Position numbers and translations under genes: made by a program
In this document: in pieces, positions 43,675-54,772 of the stretch
Layout: every line of letters starts with the position of its first letter
Position numbering within the stretch: the stretch's first letter is position 1
Assembly: GCA_030340625.1 (NCBI GenBank)
Contig: JAOPHQ010006539.1
Location: 249,501-313,500, forward strand
DNA from: Merluccius polli
Taxonomy: Eukaryota; Chordata; Actinopteri; Gadiformes; Merlucciidae
Reading direction: 5' to 3'
Length of the DNA stretch: 64,000 nucleotides
Notes under the pieces: model-generated
What the model saw: the letters and a program-made list of their open reading frames with translations, nothing else
The model's database searches: none
What the model was told of the DNA's origin: nothing

Positions 43675-44950
43675 GGGGAGAGTGGGGTAAAGTGAGACAC
43701 TTTTTACATTTGTTCCCCTCCAAGCGAGCTGAAATGATATATCAGTTAAATTTACACATTTCCCATTAATTCAGGATGTTTTCTTGCAATGGAAATTATT
43801 AGAATGTATTCAGGATGAAGGGCAGTGAAAATATGATGTTTTTAAAAAAAGTGGTCTTGTGTCTCACTTTACCCCAGTTTAGGTGTGACAGACCAGAAAA
43901 GTCAATGGGGTAAACTGATCCACTTACTTTTTACACTCTGAAACTACCATAACAACATATGTTTCAACAGTTAGAATCCTGACAACTAGCTTGACAACCT
44001 CACATTCCAGAACAAATGTTGGACAAGTAACAGAATCATGGGGATTGGTCAATTAAGCACATTTTTTCACCTTGTAGTGTTGAACTCATACACTACAAAA
44101 TATTCATTTTGTATATGTACTGTATATAAAAGCCTTAATATAAAAATGCCAGTAGCCTATGTACAATTGAACACAGCCCACACACACACACATTTAAAAT
44201 AATAATAATAATAACAATAATAATAATAATAATAATAATAATACAATAAAAACAATTTCAGCAAACAGAACACAGTCTGGGGGTCAGAACACAGGACCCT
44301 TACAGCCAGCTAGAACAGCCTGGGACTCGACCCACAATTAGAGCATCAGTCATTCTCTACAATTAGGCGTCTACAACTACTCTATATTCCAGCCCTGAAG
44401 ACTGCCAGGGGAAGACGAAGAGCTGCTCTCTACGTGTGGTCCCTCCAGGCGTCTTGGGTTGAGGCAGCTTCCTTAGGCCTACTGTAATTATTAATTACAT
44501 TAAAAATATGTTTAAAACTAAAAAGTGAGACACTGGGTAAAGTGAGACACTGTATCACTTTACCCCACAGCATTTGTCTCACTTTACCCCACCTCCACCT
44601 TTTTAGAAAAAATGACCTTTCTTAGCAATTCAGGCTAACCTTCAGCTAACATCATGACATGATGTTATATGTTGGTAGTTCATCAACAGGTATGATATAA
44701 GTTTTTCTACCTGAATCAATTTGCTTTGGCACAACAGCTGATTAAGTTGACAGCAAGAAAATGTACTTTTACATGCAAAAAAAATGTTTTTGGGAAAAAA
44801 ACATGCTTACATCAGCAAAATGAGCTTCTCTCCTTTATGGGCAAGGGGAAATGGGAGGAGCTTGAAAACAAAAAATGGTCACATGGGCACAAATGTGTTC
44901 TGTTGCCTAGATACAGGTTACCCAGTGTCTCACTTTACCCCACTCTCCCC
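43675..44950. mobile_element. DNA transposon D with perfect 27-bp inverted ends
   Basis: GGGGAGAGTGGGGTAAAGTG at the left is exactly mirrored by CACTTTACCCCACTCTCCCC at the right. TA borders both ends (43673-43674, 44951-44952), suggesting a mariner-like TA target. Shorter internal GTAAAGTGAGACAC motifs recur at 43853, 44525-44590. A (TAA)n tract lies at about 44200-44243. No transposase frame. Confidence 0.85.
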
Positions 44951-45604
44951 TACGGTTAATTCAGAAGTGTCAGGATGCTATAGTAATGCTGGGGATGATA
45001 TCATGCGTTTGTGTACATAAACAAAGATATACTCATACACCTTCTCTTTCTTCTACTTTCAGAGTCCACTCAGCCATGGACCACTCGGCTGGAAATCCTT
45101 GGAAGCGCTTTAATTGTATTGATACATTCAAGGTTTTCAAGTTATTGGATTCTGAATAAAGTGCTTGAAACTGTAATTGCATTACTTTCATGGTATATAG
45201 TTTGGTCAGTGACACAACTAAACAGTTTTTCATCCTAATTTGTCTCCCTTATATAGAAGGCTCTCACTAAACATAATTATGGTCATTTATAGCAAAATAG
45301 CGTCTGTTTTGATTAAGTAAAATAATCAGTTTGTACACAAACAATGAATTACATTGCTGCAGGTTTTAAAATCACATTCTAGCCATTTCCAAACATTTTA
45401 AAAGTGCATTTTTAAGCTTCTGACTGAAGTCAAATGTGTCTTCATTTAATCAGAAGCATGAAAATATACCTTGAAAATGCTTGGAAAGTGCTTCAATGTG
45501 CAGCATGATATAAACTGTGACACTGAAAAAATGCAAGTGCATACATGTCATAGTTTATCCAGTGTTGGGGAGCCAGCTGACGAGCCACTCAACCTCTCGT
45601 CTTA

Positions 45605-45872
45605 ATGTGTGTTCCTCACACCTGTGGAGGCTCAGAGGGTGAACCTTCAACCAGCACCAGCATTGCTCCACCCGATCCACCACAAGAGGTTCGTGGGCCA
45701 GAGTGTCGGAGACGGAGGAGGCATGCCGGTGATGAGGACGCTTATCAAAAGCTCCTCAAAATGGAGACCCGAGAGGGCAGTCAAACAAATTGAACAGGCC
45801 AATGAACTAATAAAGCTGACGCAAAGAAACAGAACTGAAAATAAAGCTGTTAGAAAAGCAGCTCACTTCTGA
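45605..45872 (+). pseudogene. Degenerate end of a Harbinger Myb/SANT gene
   Basis: GDEDAYQKLLKMETREGSQ followed by a broken coiled-coil (QANELIKLTQRNRTENKAV in another frame) parallels the DDYKALLQKETERAEVQ end of the intact Myb protein at 48391-49119. Frameshifts and stops are present. Confidence 0.6.
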
Positions 45873-47181
45873 CCTCTGAGTGGGTTAGGTCCTGTTTTAG
45901 TTAGTGGACACATTATTTGAAATGTCGGTTTTGTTGGAATTAAAGTTTGTTTGGACCCCGCATTCCTGTTGTCTTTCTCTGATGTTTTGGTACATGCAAG
46001 TTACAATGTTTGAAACTAGAATTTGAGAAATAGGTCTGTAATAATTGTTACTCTTATTTACAGCAGTTTCAGAAAGTGAGGTAAAATATTTTACTATACT
46101 TTACATTTCTTACAATTAGGCTGCTTTATTATTTTTAAATATACATTTTTTAAATATTTATTTGTTAAAAGTAAAACACTAACACTTTAGATTAAGTGTA
46201 ATGAACATCTTGAGTAACAATATCTAGGAGAAGTGGAGCTGAGACTTAATCTAAATGATTTAATCCAAGTGAAATCCACCTCTGAGGTGGGATCAAAATG
46301 ATCCTGACATTTTGGTATCAAGTTGATCCAGAGATCTGCCTTAACTTTTGAAATACCCAAATCCAGCCTTTAATCTGGATTCAGGGGAGGATTGGATTAC
46401 CAAAGCAGAATCCTGATCTTCAGGATCAGGATTATCTGGATCTGTGTTGAAATACCCAGTTTTCAGATCAGATCTAGATTTAATCCAATCCGACCAGGAT
46501 AATCCTGTCAATCCCTTTTGAAATACTGGGCCCAGGGCCCGGTTTTTCAAAAGTAATCCGGTCGGATTTAGGATAACGGATTGGATCAAATCGAAAAAAG
46601 AAAAAACGGATTACGTAATCGGATTAGATCACGTAATCCAATCCTGGTCTTGATCTGGAACAAACCTTCAGTTTGGGTTTTTCAAAACTTTGTAGTAGGA
46701 TTGGGATCACTTTGATCCAAAAAACCTGGATTAAACTGATCCCAACAGAAGGGTGGATTCAGCGTGGATTACAGACCCACAATGTAATGAAACTTGTTGA
46801 ACTTGAATGAAAATTGTATCAAATAATATTATAATTGGATCATGCAGTATAGCCTACAATATATCCTATTTATTCACAAGGTTTTAGTTTAATTTGTTCA
46901 TCCATCAGGCTGCAGTGATTAGGTAGGCTATAACATATTCAGCCTTTCAGTATAGGCCTAGCAAAGTAGAAAGAGTTTGGCCTCATAAAAGAATCCCCCA
47001 AACAGCCGTCAATATTGACAAATAAATATATTTAATTCTGTCACTAATTAATGTGTATTCATCACAATCAAGAATATTTTTATTTTTAGATCATTGTTTA
47101 GTGATGCATGCAATGATAAAACAGAATAACAAAGCAATGGCAATGGCATCACTGGTTTTTGAAAATCTAAACAAATCCAAA

Positions 47182-48206
47182 TCAGAAATAGTGTCTAACC
47201 ATTGCATCCCTAGTTGCACGTCCTGTTTGCTCATTCTGGCAGAATGCAGGAGGTTGGTCAGGGTCTCCAAGGGGCTCAGGTGCATCATTGTCAGCGCAGA
47301 GAGGGACATTGCGCTTGGTAGCGATGTTGTGCAGGACAATACAGGCAAGGGTTATGTTGCATGCTTTCTGTGGTTCCGCTCTCAGGTAATTAAGGCATGC
47401 AAAGCGCCTCTTGAGAACTCCATTCAAACGCTCAATTGCACATCTTGCTCTGCAATGAGCGGTGTTGAAGCGTGCCTGCGCCGGTGTATTTGCTGACAGA
47501 AAAGGGGTCATCAGCCATGGTAGGAGTGGGTAGGCACTGTCTCCTAATATAATGCCATCCGGTCGGTTGGTTTGGAGGTGTCTATATAGAGCGCTCTCCC
47601 TCAGGATGCGGGCATCATGGACAGACCCAGGCCACTTGGGCAGTTGGTGATGATGAGGTCACCATCACACACAAGTTGGACATTGATGCTGTGCCTCCCC
47701 TTTCTGTTCACAAACTCCCATTCATTGTCACGAGGTGCTTGTATATGCACATGTGTGCAGTCGATTGCTCCAATAGTATTGGGCATATTCCCCAAAAGAA
47801 AAAAGCTGCGCTTGGCCTGGGCAATCTGGTTGTCCTTTGGAAAAGACTCAAATTCATTGACCAGGCTGGCCAGTGCGATGGACACATCTTTCACCACATC
47901 ACACACAGCTGATTTCGCCACTCCCATGTAGTCACCAACAACTTGGTAGAAGGTTCCACATGCGTAAAATCGGAGAGCAATGAGGATCTGGTCTTCCACA
48001 GACAGACTGTGACTCCTTTGGGTTCTGTGTTGTAGTTTCGGCCGGAGAAGATTCACAAGGTGCTCGATATCAGCCTTCCCAAAGCGAAACCGGGCATACA
48101 GCTCCTCGGTGGTGTATTGCTCCAGTGGTTTGGTATGCTCAGCATACACCCTTCGACGGTATCCTCTCCTGGCAAAGTGGTGGTGGCGGTGGACAACACC
48201 TGCCAT
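47182..48206 (-). pseudogene. Harbinger transposase, one frameshift
   Basis: From the ATG at 48206 (MAGVVHRHHHF), 201 residues include the N-terminal helices and the first catalytic aspartate in TIGAIDCTHVHIQAP. The frame breaks near 47638. In the next frame, HDARILRESALYRH, the second aspartate (IILGDSAYPLLPW) and the glutamate (RCAIERLNGVLKRRFACL) follow to about 47182. A single-base loss explains the break. The transposase is a DDE nuclease that needs the Myb partner for nuclear import and binding. Confidence 0.92.
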
Positions 48207-48390
48207 TTCACTGTCTCTCTGTGAGCCTCTCTGTGAATTCTCAGAGGAAGGCTGATTTAAATGGCTGTGTAATTGGTCTTTTCAAACACACCCGTTATCT
48301 CTGATTAGTTTCGGCCTGTTTTCAATTGGGGCAATCGGACCCAAGGCCTATAAATGATGAACAATCTTCACTATAGTAAAGCTTGGAACC
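48207..48390. promoter_or_regulatory. Divergent promoter region of Harbinger B
   Basis: The 184 bases between the two start codons must serve both genes. TATAAATG at about 48350 is a good TATA box for the plus-strand gene, 40 bases before its ATG. No strong signal is seen for the transposase side. Confidence 0.5.
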
Positions 48391-49119
48391 ATGGACTCAA
48401 GAAGTTGCAATTTCACTGCTGCCGAAACCAACGCACTATTACAGGGTGTTAGGTGCCATTATGAAACAATAGTGGCAAGTTTTAATTCAGCTAAGAGTGG
48501 AGATACCACCAAAAAGAAAAGTGACGTTTGGAATGTAATCACTGACCATGTGAATGCCATAGGGTCTGGCCAGAGGAGGACCACAGACCAAGTAAAACTG
48601 CAATGGAAGAATCTTAAAGCCAGGGCAACCAAGGACCATGCGGAAGCCAAACACCCACAAACGGGCAACAAGCCCTTCAAGAGGGGTGATTACACAGATG
48701 TGGTCCTCGACATCATCGGAGGTGAGAAGTCTCAAGCTCTGCATGGTGTCCAAGGTGTTGTAGGGGATGGCGAGCCTGGGATTGAGGAGAGTCAGTCTGT
48801 TCTTCCTGAGGCTGATCCAGAGACCACATTTATATTGGATCTTACTGAGGGAGAAGCTGGATCCTCAATGGTAGAGCCAGCAGTAGTTGCCAGTGGATCC
48901 CAGAGGAGAGGCTTGAAGCGCCCTTCATCAAACACCAATGATGATGATTACAAGGCACTTCTGCAAAAAGAGACTGAAAGGGCAGAGGTACAGATTCGCC
49001 TGGCAGAGGAACAACTGACTCTCACCAAACTGCACCAAACCAAGGCCAGACTTGAGATCCGTCTCCTCAAGGCCAAGCTCAGACAAGGTGGTCTCTCCAC
49101 ATCAGATGAAGACCTCTGA
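48391..49119 (+). CDS. Harbinger Myb/SANT-like DNA-binding protein
   Basis: Intact 242-residue frame with a good start context (ACCATGGAC). Residues 5-85 form a Myb/SANT-like trihelix domain: FTAAETNALLQGVRCHYETI, KSDVWNVITDHVNAIGSG and TTDQVKLQWKNLKARATKDH, with regularly spaced Trp. A variable acidic linker follows, then a C-terminal coiled coil (ALLQKETERAEVQIRLAEEQ). In Harbinger elements this protein carries the transposase into the nucleus and binds the terminal repeats. Divergently arranged with the transposase. No break is seen, although its transposase partner is frameshifted. Confidence 0.9.
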   Translation: MDSRSCNFTAAETNALLQGVRCHYETIVASFNSAKSGDTTKKKSDVWNVITDHVNAIGSGQRRTTDQVKLQWKNLKARATKDHAEAKHPQTGNKPFKRGDYTDVVLDIIGGEKSQALHGVQGVVGDGEPGIEESQSVLPEADPETTFILDLTEGEAGSSMVEPAVVASGSQRRGLKRPSSNTNDDDYKALLQKETERAEVQIRLAEEQLTLTKLHQTKARLEIRLLKAKLRQGGLSTSDEDL

Positions 49120-49716
49120 GATTATTGGTGAGTATTTCACATTAAGCATTTTTATTGAATTCAATACATCTATATTTGAAACTTGTTCTAAATATCCTCA
49201 ATGTACAGTGTTTGTGAGTAATATTTTTATTTATTTGTTGTAGGTTTCAGATGAGCGGACTGCTGGAAGAGGGTGTTTTTTTTTGTGTGTGTTTTTGTTT
49301 CAAATAAAATTAAACTTGTATTGACCCCACACTGGCTATTCTACTTGTTGCTCTTGACATATCTATAGTTCTACACTATTGATTTCCTATCCTATTTCAG
49401 CTCTGGTTATCCAGATTTAGTGATCCTGAAAAGTTTCTATCCGGATCAGATTGATCCAATCCGATGTTGCTTTGAAAAACCGGCTCAAAAGTAAGATGGA
49501 TTACGTGATCCTGGATAGCAAAAAAAAGGATTACTAAATCCGGATCAATTTGATCCGGATTAAACCTTTTGAAAAACCAGGGCCCAGGAGACCAGTTTTC
49601 CGGTTTGGTCACGTGACGCTCGGCATAAAGCCCATTATATCTACCAGCAATAACCCCGAATGTCGCTAAGCATTCGGGAAACACTCCCCCAACACATTAC
49701 ACAATGATTGTGGAGT

Positions 49717-50080
49717 AAGTAAGGGATAATGCCCGACGAGGTGTCCATTAACAGAAATTAATGGATGACGCGGAGGCGTGAACCGTCCGACGCGGTTGCT
49801 TCCGTGAAGTACCATGGTCACTTACGAAAGAATAAAATATTGAATCAATTTATAATACTTTAATGTGTTTAAGAGTTAAAATCGTGAGGTTTTTTATTTT
49901 ATTTTTACAAGTCGAGCAGACTATTTAATATCTCCCGTATGCAGGCATTGCCAAGCAACGTGGCCATAGCGTCTTCATAGCGTCAACGTCTTTCCTAGGT
50001 GTAAATAAACACTTTTTAACCTACACCCTCCAGCCAATCAGAATTGACTATTCACCCAGACCATGATATAATTGGGGAGT
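49717..50080. repeat. Interspersed repeat (GTAAGGGATAATGCCCGACG type)
   Basis: GTAAGGGATAATGCCCGACG and its follow-on GAGGTGTCCATTAACAG also start the pieces at 50838-50905 and 54076-54235. The ATTTTTACAAGTCGAGCAGA block is shared with 54300. The family is not identified. Confidence 0.65.
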
Positions 50081-50837
50081 AATTCTGTTTTTAATTACTT
50101 TATAAGTAACTTTCCGTGATCAACGATGTCGGTAAATGGGCTGTGCTACAGCAGTAGTTGTGTGGTGGTGTTTAACGCGTGTGGCGCGCTGGCCCTTTAA
50201 ATTTAGAAGCAAGCTGAAGGGTGGCAAAAGCGACTTAGGTGGAGTGGACAAGGCGGATTCCTCTTCGTGCGCTTTCGGTGTGAACGCACAGTAAGACTAC
50301 ATGTGAAGCAGTGCTTCACCAAAAAAGTTTTTAAAAAATAAATAAAAAAAATTCTTACAATAATCCCATTTTCAGTGCTTTGAAACAGAAATACAGTCAC
50401 TAAGATGAGCGGTTTTCCTGAAATCAATTCTGAGTGACAACAGCGCCACCCGCGGTGGAACAGATAATTACAGTGAATCAGACTTTCCTTCTGCTTCACC
50501 ACCATACGTATCTTTTCCCATTGACTTCAATGTAAATCGAGTGAAACCCCAGGCGGCTTGTGGTTTTTTTCCGTTTCAATTGATCCTTATGGCAGATAAG
50601 TCCCACCCGTGAAGCAGTGACCGATTGGGTAGAATTTGATTGACACAACACTCTGGCCAGTCACTGCCTTCATTAGGCAGCTATCGTGAACTGACTTTGA
50701 CAGTGGCGACTGACGAACACATACATAACTTGCTGAACATTCATTTAATAAGATACACCTTTTTTCTGCGTCTGCGAAACTTGGCATTTGTTGCAATTGA
50801 AAGAACAGTTAAATCCTTAGAAGGAACTCCCAGCTGG

Positions 50838-51150
50838 TATGTAAGGGATAATGCCCGACGAGGTGTCCATTAACAGAAATGAATGGACGACGCGGAGGCA
50901 TTCACGCCAAGTCTACACGGGTAGATGTTCGTTCAAGATGTTTAATGGAGAGCAGGTGGTACATGCTGAGCTGATGGTACAAACTGCCATGCCTGTGGCT
51001 CCTCCTCGAGTGTGTATGTTGATGGCTGGTTTATCCTGGGTGCCATGATTGCTCATGCACCCCAGGTGTGCAGCCTCACCCAGCCAGAGTCCAATCAGTC
51101 TGACTCAGGCCAGGTGAGGCTGTAAACCAGCCATCAACAACACACACTCC
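50838..51150. repeat. Repeat fragment and a TTGATGGCTGG palindrome
   Basis: A short copy of the GGGATAATGCCCGACG repeat precedes an imperfect hairpin whose arms are TTGATGGCTGGTTTA (51019) and TAAACCAGCCATCAA (51124). Probably a small MITE. Confidence 0.45.
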
Positions 51151-51179
51151 ACATACACCCTCCACATTCAGATATTTAA

Positions 51180-52966
51180 TTGAGTAAATAGCTGCGGTAG
51201 AAAAGTTACATACATTACATGTGCAGGTTTACATTTTAGGATGTGAATCTAGGACAAAGTCATGCAGTAAATGCATATGTGGACCAGAAAAGACAAGTAC
51301 TTATTTATTTACACAACCTTAAAATACACAATACAGTGGCATTATATATAAAACAAGTCCTAAGGGAAGGGATGACCGACACGATCTCCCCCAGAATGAT
51401 GGCATGTAAATCTAAAACATGTAAAGAAAAGACATACATTTACAGACTGAATAAACAAGCATGATCAAGTGTTCCTACTTTTATTTTCAGATAAATGTGA
51501 GAAAGTCTGTCTTTTCCCTTCTTATAGGTCCCCCCCCCCCCAGCATTTATGTTATGGCTAAATGTGGATGTGCTACAACCATTGCGCCATTCATAAATAC
51601 AGCAGAAATAAGTTAAAAATCACCAATGCAAACCTTCCCTCTTTTCCCCAGACTACACTAAACCTACAATTGTAATTCTATTCTTCTCCCCACCTCACCT
51701 CCACACAGGGACATGTTTGGCTTTGCAGGCTCAATCTAAGATCTAGTCATTCTGAAGCTGGGCTCAGGAGTCAAACCAGTTAAGAACGTAACCAACATGA
51801 AAACTAAGGCCAGATGTGAGGTGTGCCCCAAGTGCCAGGGTTCATCAAATACCTTTCCACCAAAAGGCTCCAAATGAGTGACCTATCACTAAGATCAACC
51901 CATGGCAACAGCACCATCTCATTGGCTAGTGATATCAACCTGTCACCAAATTAAACTCCCATTAATAAACAGCCATTGTAATAACCTTAACAATGTTATG
52001 CAATGTAACATAAGATGGGTCACTGAGGTTGAAATACACATTTCAGTTGCTCTTTAGGTTCTACGATTATTAGAAAAACAACTTGGTTAATAAAAAGACA
52101 AAAAATGTAAATTTACAATAGTGTTAAGGCTTAAAATGGGTGCTGGGAAATGGCTTCCAGCGCAGTTGGTTGAAAAGCGTCTCAGGCTCCAATTATTCTG
52201 CATTTAGCTCTTATACCTCATGTTAAGCTCGACCACTACAACCTCATTCACACCCACACAGGGAAAAAAACACACTCACCATCACCAACCACTGGCTTAA
52301 AAACAAAAGAAGTCAATTAAACTAGAACCAACCCATCATTCTGTTCCATCACTTTGAGAGTAGTGTATGGAAGAGTAAACCAGAAAAGGGTAAAATCCTT
52401 AAGACACATTTGAGAAAACGTATAGCTTTGTGTGAGTGTGGTGGGGTTAGTAATACATTCAAAAGACATTGTGGGATAATCTTTTACGATATCCCAATAT
52501 AAGTCATTTCAGGTCCAAAATTGTAATAAACAGGAAATTCACTCTATACACATACACCCCATATTTCTCAAGACAACAGAATTTACATTCCCCCTACTTA
52601 CAACAGGAAGTCGGATGGCTTCAGGTGTTGATGTATGACATTTAAAAACTACATTGGGATCATAAGGGGAGGAATGCTTAAGACTTACAGAGGCACCTTT
52701 CCAACACACACACAAGATTGGTCAAGTCAAAAGACGAGTCTTTTATCCAGTCTTTAGCAAGGAGGAGCGTTTTATCCATTGTGAATATGTCATCATCATC
52801 TTCGTCATCACCATCACCATCAACTCCATCTGAGGTGAACCAGGGTGAGAGAAGGATGGCTGGCTTGAAGTGCAAGCTGTCGAGTATCACTGTAATCTCT
52901 ATAAAGTCCTCATCCTCGATTCAACTTGCTTATTTTCCCCTGTGTTTGTGTGGTGTAGGCGGTGCC
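51180..52966 (-). other. csnk1d: Presumed 3' UTR of the csnk1d delta-1-type transcript
   Basis: It follows the stop at 52967. About 1.8 kb with no transposon boundary recognised, unusual for this window. Antisense AATAAA candidates occur (for example in TTATTTATTT at about 51300). The end is a guess. Confidence 0.5.
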
Positions 52967-53017
52967 TCATCGTGGAGCTGCAGACGGGAGGCCGCTGGGT
53001 GTGACACGAGACTGAGC
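52967..53017 (-). CDS. csnk1d: csnk1d distal alternative terminal exon (delta-1 type)
   Basis: Strong acceptor TTTGTCTCCTTCAG, then 16 codons AQSRVTPSGLPSAAPR and TGA. Other frames also look open but do not match the incoming phase or the family. Confidence 0.88.
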   Translation of the reverse strand, partial: AQSRVTPSGLPSAAPR

Positions 53018-54675
53018 CTGAAGGAGACAAAAACAGACGAAAAAAAAGAAAATACATAAATAATATTTATATGTAGTAATAATAAACACAAACCGAGTGC
53101 ATCTTGGAACCGGTTCCGGTTAACTGGATTTCCATGTCTGTATAATAGAGAGATAGATATATAACCCTATAAAAAAAAACGATTCATGTAAGAATCACGA
53201 TTCTCATCTTCTGTGGTTCTAAATCGATTCACAAATGCGAAAAAAAGATTTTTAAAAGAAAAAAACAGTCATGGTTTAAATCATGGTTTCTCAACGGGGG
53301 CTGTACCGCCCCCTGGGGGGCGTTATAAACATTTTGGGGGGCGCTGGACGCGTGAGGGCTGGTATGGGGGCGCTCAGGCACGAATGGGGGCGCCACCATT
53401 TGGCTTGTACAAAGTTCATTTGAACTCTACATTTTAAACTTTCATGGTTTCCCAACTAAAAATAAAGCTGCTGTCTGAGACCAAGAACCCGAGTCTGCTG
53501 CTTCCACTGCTGGTAAAAGGGAGTAAACCCCGACGTCGCCCCTGGAGATCTCCCCTCTGCTCCCTGATCACGATCGGACAAGCCGAGCAGGAACGGTCTC
53601 CATAGTAACGCCCAAACAAATCCACCACAGCAGCAGCGAAACCCGGGAAACACAAACGCTACTTTTGACAGCCGTCACCTCATCTTCGCGGGCTAAAACT
53701 TAAATAACCAATGAAAACGTACACAAGCACGATAATGTAACCACGTTTAATCACACACATTACAATCAAATAGGGATGCAGCGAATATTCGGTAACCGAA
53801 TATATTCGGCCGAATATTGCAACAAAAAGCCATATTCGGTATTCGGTGGAATGAGTGAAAAACAAGGCCGAATATATACATTAAATATTAGCGCCGCGTT
53901 TTAATGACGCAAGCAAACAACGTGCAGTGACGCAGCGCCTTTTACTGACGCAATGAAAGAACGTGCAGTGAGGCGGTAAACATTAACAAAGATTTTGGCA
54001 GTGTGGAGATATTTCAAAGTTACGGAGAACGAAAAAAGAATTGCGGTTTGCAGCCGAAATATAAAGTATAGTATAAGTAAGGGATAATGCCCGACGAAAT
54101 GAATGGACTTCGCGGAAGCAACCGTCCTCTGTTTCGCGTCGGACGGTTGACGCCTCCGCGTCGTCCATTAATTTCTGTTAATGGACACCTGGAAGGGCAT
54201 TATCCCGCTTATACCATGGTCACTTACGAAAGAAAGAACTATTTAATCAATTAATAATACTTTAATGCGTTTTAGAGTTAAAATCGTGAGTTTTTTTTTT
54301 ATTTTTACAAGTCGAGCAGACTATTTAATATCTTATATAACCTATTCTATTTAATATTTTATATCACATTACAACTAAAATAACATTTCCATGTTGTTTA
54401 CCAGTTTATCCAGTTAAGTAACGTACAAACATGACCTATTATATGTCTAAAAAACATACATTTTGGAGGCAATGTTTAAAATGGTCAGATTTGCTCAGCA
54501 GCACATCAAGTTGTTGGGGGCATAAATACATAAACAGCTCCAATCTAATACAAACAGGGATTTTAAATCAAAACAATGGCTTCTCTCATCATAAAACCCG
54601 ATGTCAGTTGAAGTCCTCCAGTCTTAACACACTGTTTACTACAAGAACTCTTAAAGCACCAGCACCCTGTAGTTT

Positions 54676-54772
<97 letters not shown>

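Larger units (their letters stand above)
41694..46532. mobile_element. Harbinger element A, decayed, with two nested transposons
   Basis: GGCCCAGTATTTCAAAAC at the left and TTTTGAAATACTGGGCC at the right, with CAG at 41691-41693 and 46533-46535. The subterminal TCCGGAT/ATCCGGA repeats are typical. It holds traces of a Myb/SANT gene (43213-43268 and 45690-45870) but no transposase. Element C (41767-43086) and element D (43675-44950) are inserted in it. Confidence 0.85.
46536..49584. mobile_element. Harbinger element B, near-complete autonomous structure
   Basis: GGCCCGGTTTTTCAAAAG at the left and CTTTTGAAAAACCAGGGCC at the right. CAG at 46533-46535 and 49585-49587. Two divergent genes, transposase on the minus strand and Myb/SANT on the plus strand, are the complete gene set of autonomous Harbingers. 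Only the transposase is damaged. Confidence 0.92.

Noticed and set aside
47053..47496. 147-residue plus-strand frame
   Set aside because: Antisense shadow of the Harbinger transposase catalytic end.
52678..52890. 70-residue acidic minus-strand frame as a separate gene exon
   Set aside because: It lies after the csnk1d stop codon and no in-phase acceptor connects it; treated as 3' UTR.
52880..53017. Alternative frame of the distal csnk1d exon (LSLVSHPAASRLQLHDEA)
   Set aside because: It would require phase 1 from the previous exon, which ends in phase 0. The phase-0 reading matches the known CK1 delta-1 end instead.
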